From Prorocentrum cordatum (Eukaryota > Sar > Dinophyceae > Prorocentrales > Prorocentraceae), in NCBI GenBank assembly GCA_963575745.1, contig CAUYUJ010016471.1, forward strand, positions 629,835-693,834: DNA of 64,000 bases, given 5' to 3'. The notes under the pieces were generated by a model. It searched no databases, had not been told where the DNA came from, and saw nothing but the letters and a program-made list of their open reading frames with translations. Both the position numbers and the translations under genes were made by a program. This document shows, piece by piece, positions 62,911-64,000 of the stretch. How positions within the stretch are numbered: the first letter of the stretch is position 1; each line of letters begins with the position of its first letter.

Positions 62911-64000
<1,090 letters not shown>

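Overview
The window looks like nuclear DNA of a dinoflagellate, possibly Prorocentrum-like (inference only). Four things point there: retroelements with the domain mixtures known from that group, a methyltransferase-like domain in three of them, a sequence resembling a dinoflagellate spliced leader, and long stretches of low-complexity and 'CTTGGGG' type degenerate repeat. I recognise no intact host gene, rRNA, tRNA or CRISPR array. Almost everything is mobile-element DNA at different stages of decay, so most coding regions are broken by frameshifts and stops.

Layout. 1-1808: flank with a degenerate 124-bp tandem repeat. 1809-24117: a 22.3-kb LTR (Ty1/copia-type) retroelement, 'element 1', with two 298-bp LTRs about 88% identical by eye, then gag, protease, integrase, reverse transcriptase (RT), RNase H, a methyltransferase-like ORF and about 10 kb of unrecognised ORFs, one holding a predicted 59-nt intron. 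24118-25640: low-complexity flank and a minus-strand coiled-coil gene fragment. 25660-28320: a satellite of 89-bp monomers arranged as a 534-bp higher-order repeat. 29508-42615: a 13.1-kb LTR element, 'element 2' (copia-type RT/RNase H, Tpt1/KptA-like domain, RING finger, methyltransferase-like domain). 42616-46354: low-complexity DNA. 46355-53951: a DIRS/Ngaro-like element with split direct repeats (gag, RT, RNase H, tyrosine recombinase, methyltransferase-like domain). 54192-59289: a further retroelement (CCHC gag, RT, recombinase-like fragment). 61256-62247: a truncated Tc1/mariner-like transposase. The rest is GGA, CT and TAC simple repeats.

The most unusual signal is two families of tiny GC hairpins, each almost confined to one LTR element. 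Element 1 carries about 20 copies of an 11-nt hairpin (CGGC-ACA-GCCG). Its stem is kept in covarying forms (CTGGC/GCCAG, CGAC/GTCG). Element 2 carries about 27 copies of a 14-nt hairpin (GCGGG-GCAA-CCTGC); 16 of the 27 loops fit GNRA. The first and last copies lie just inside the LTRs. At two element-1 sites, removing exactly the 11 nt joins two reading frames that both look coding. They could be GC-cluster-like mini-insertions, excised or bypassed inserts, or element-specific RNA packaging tags.
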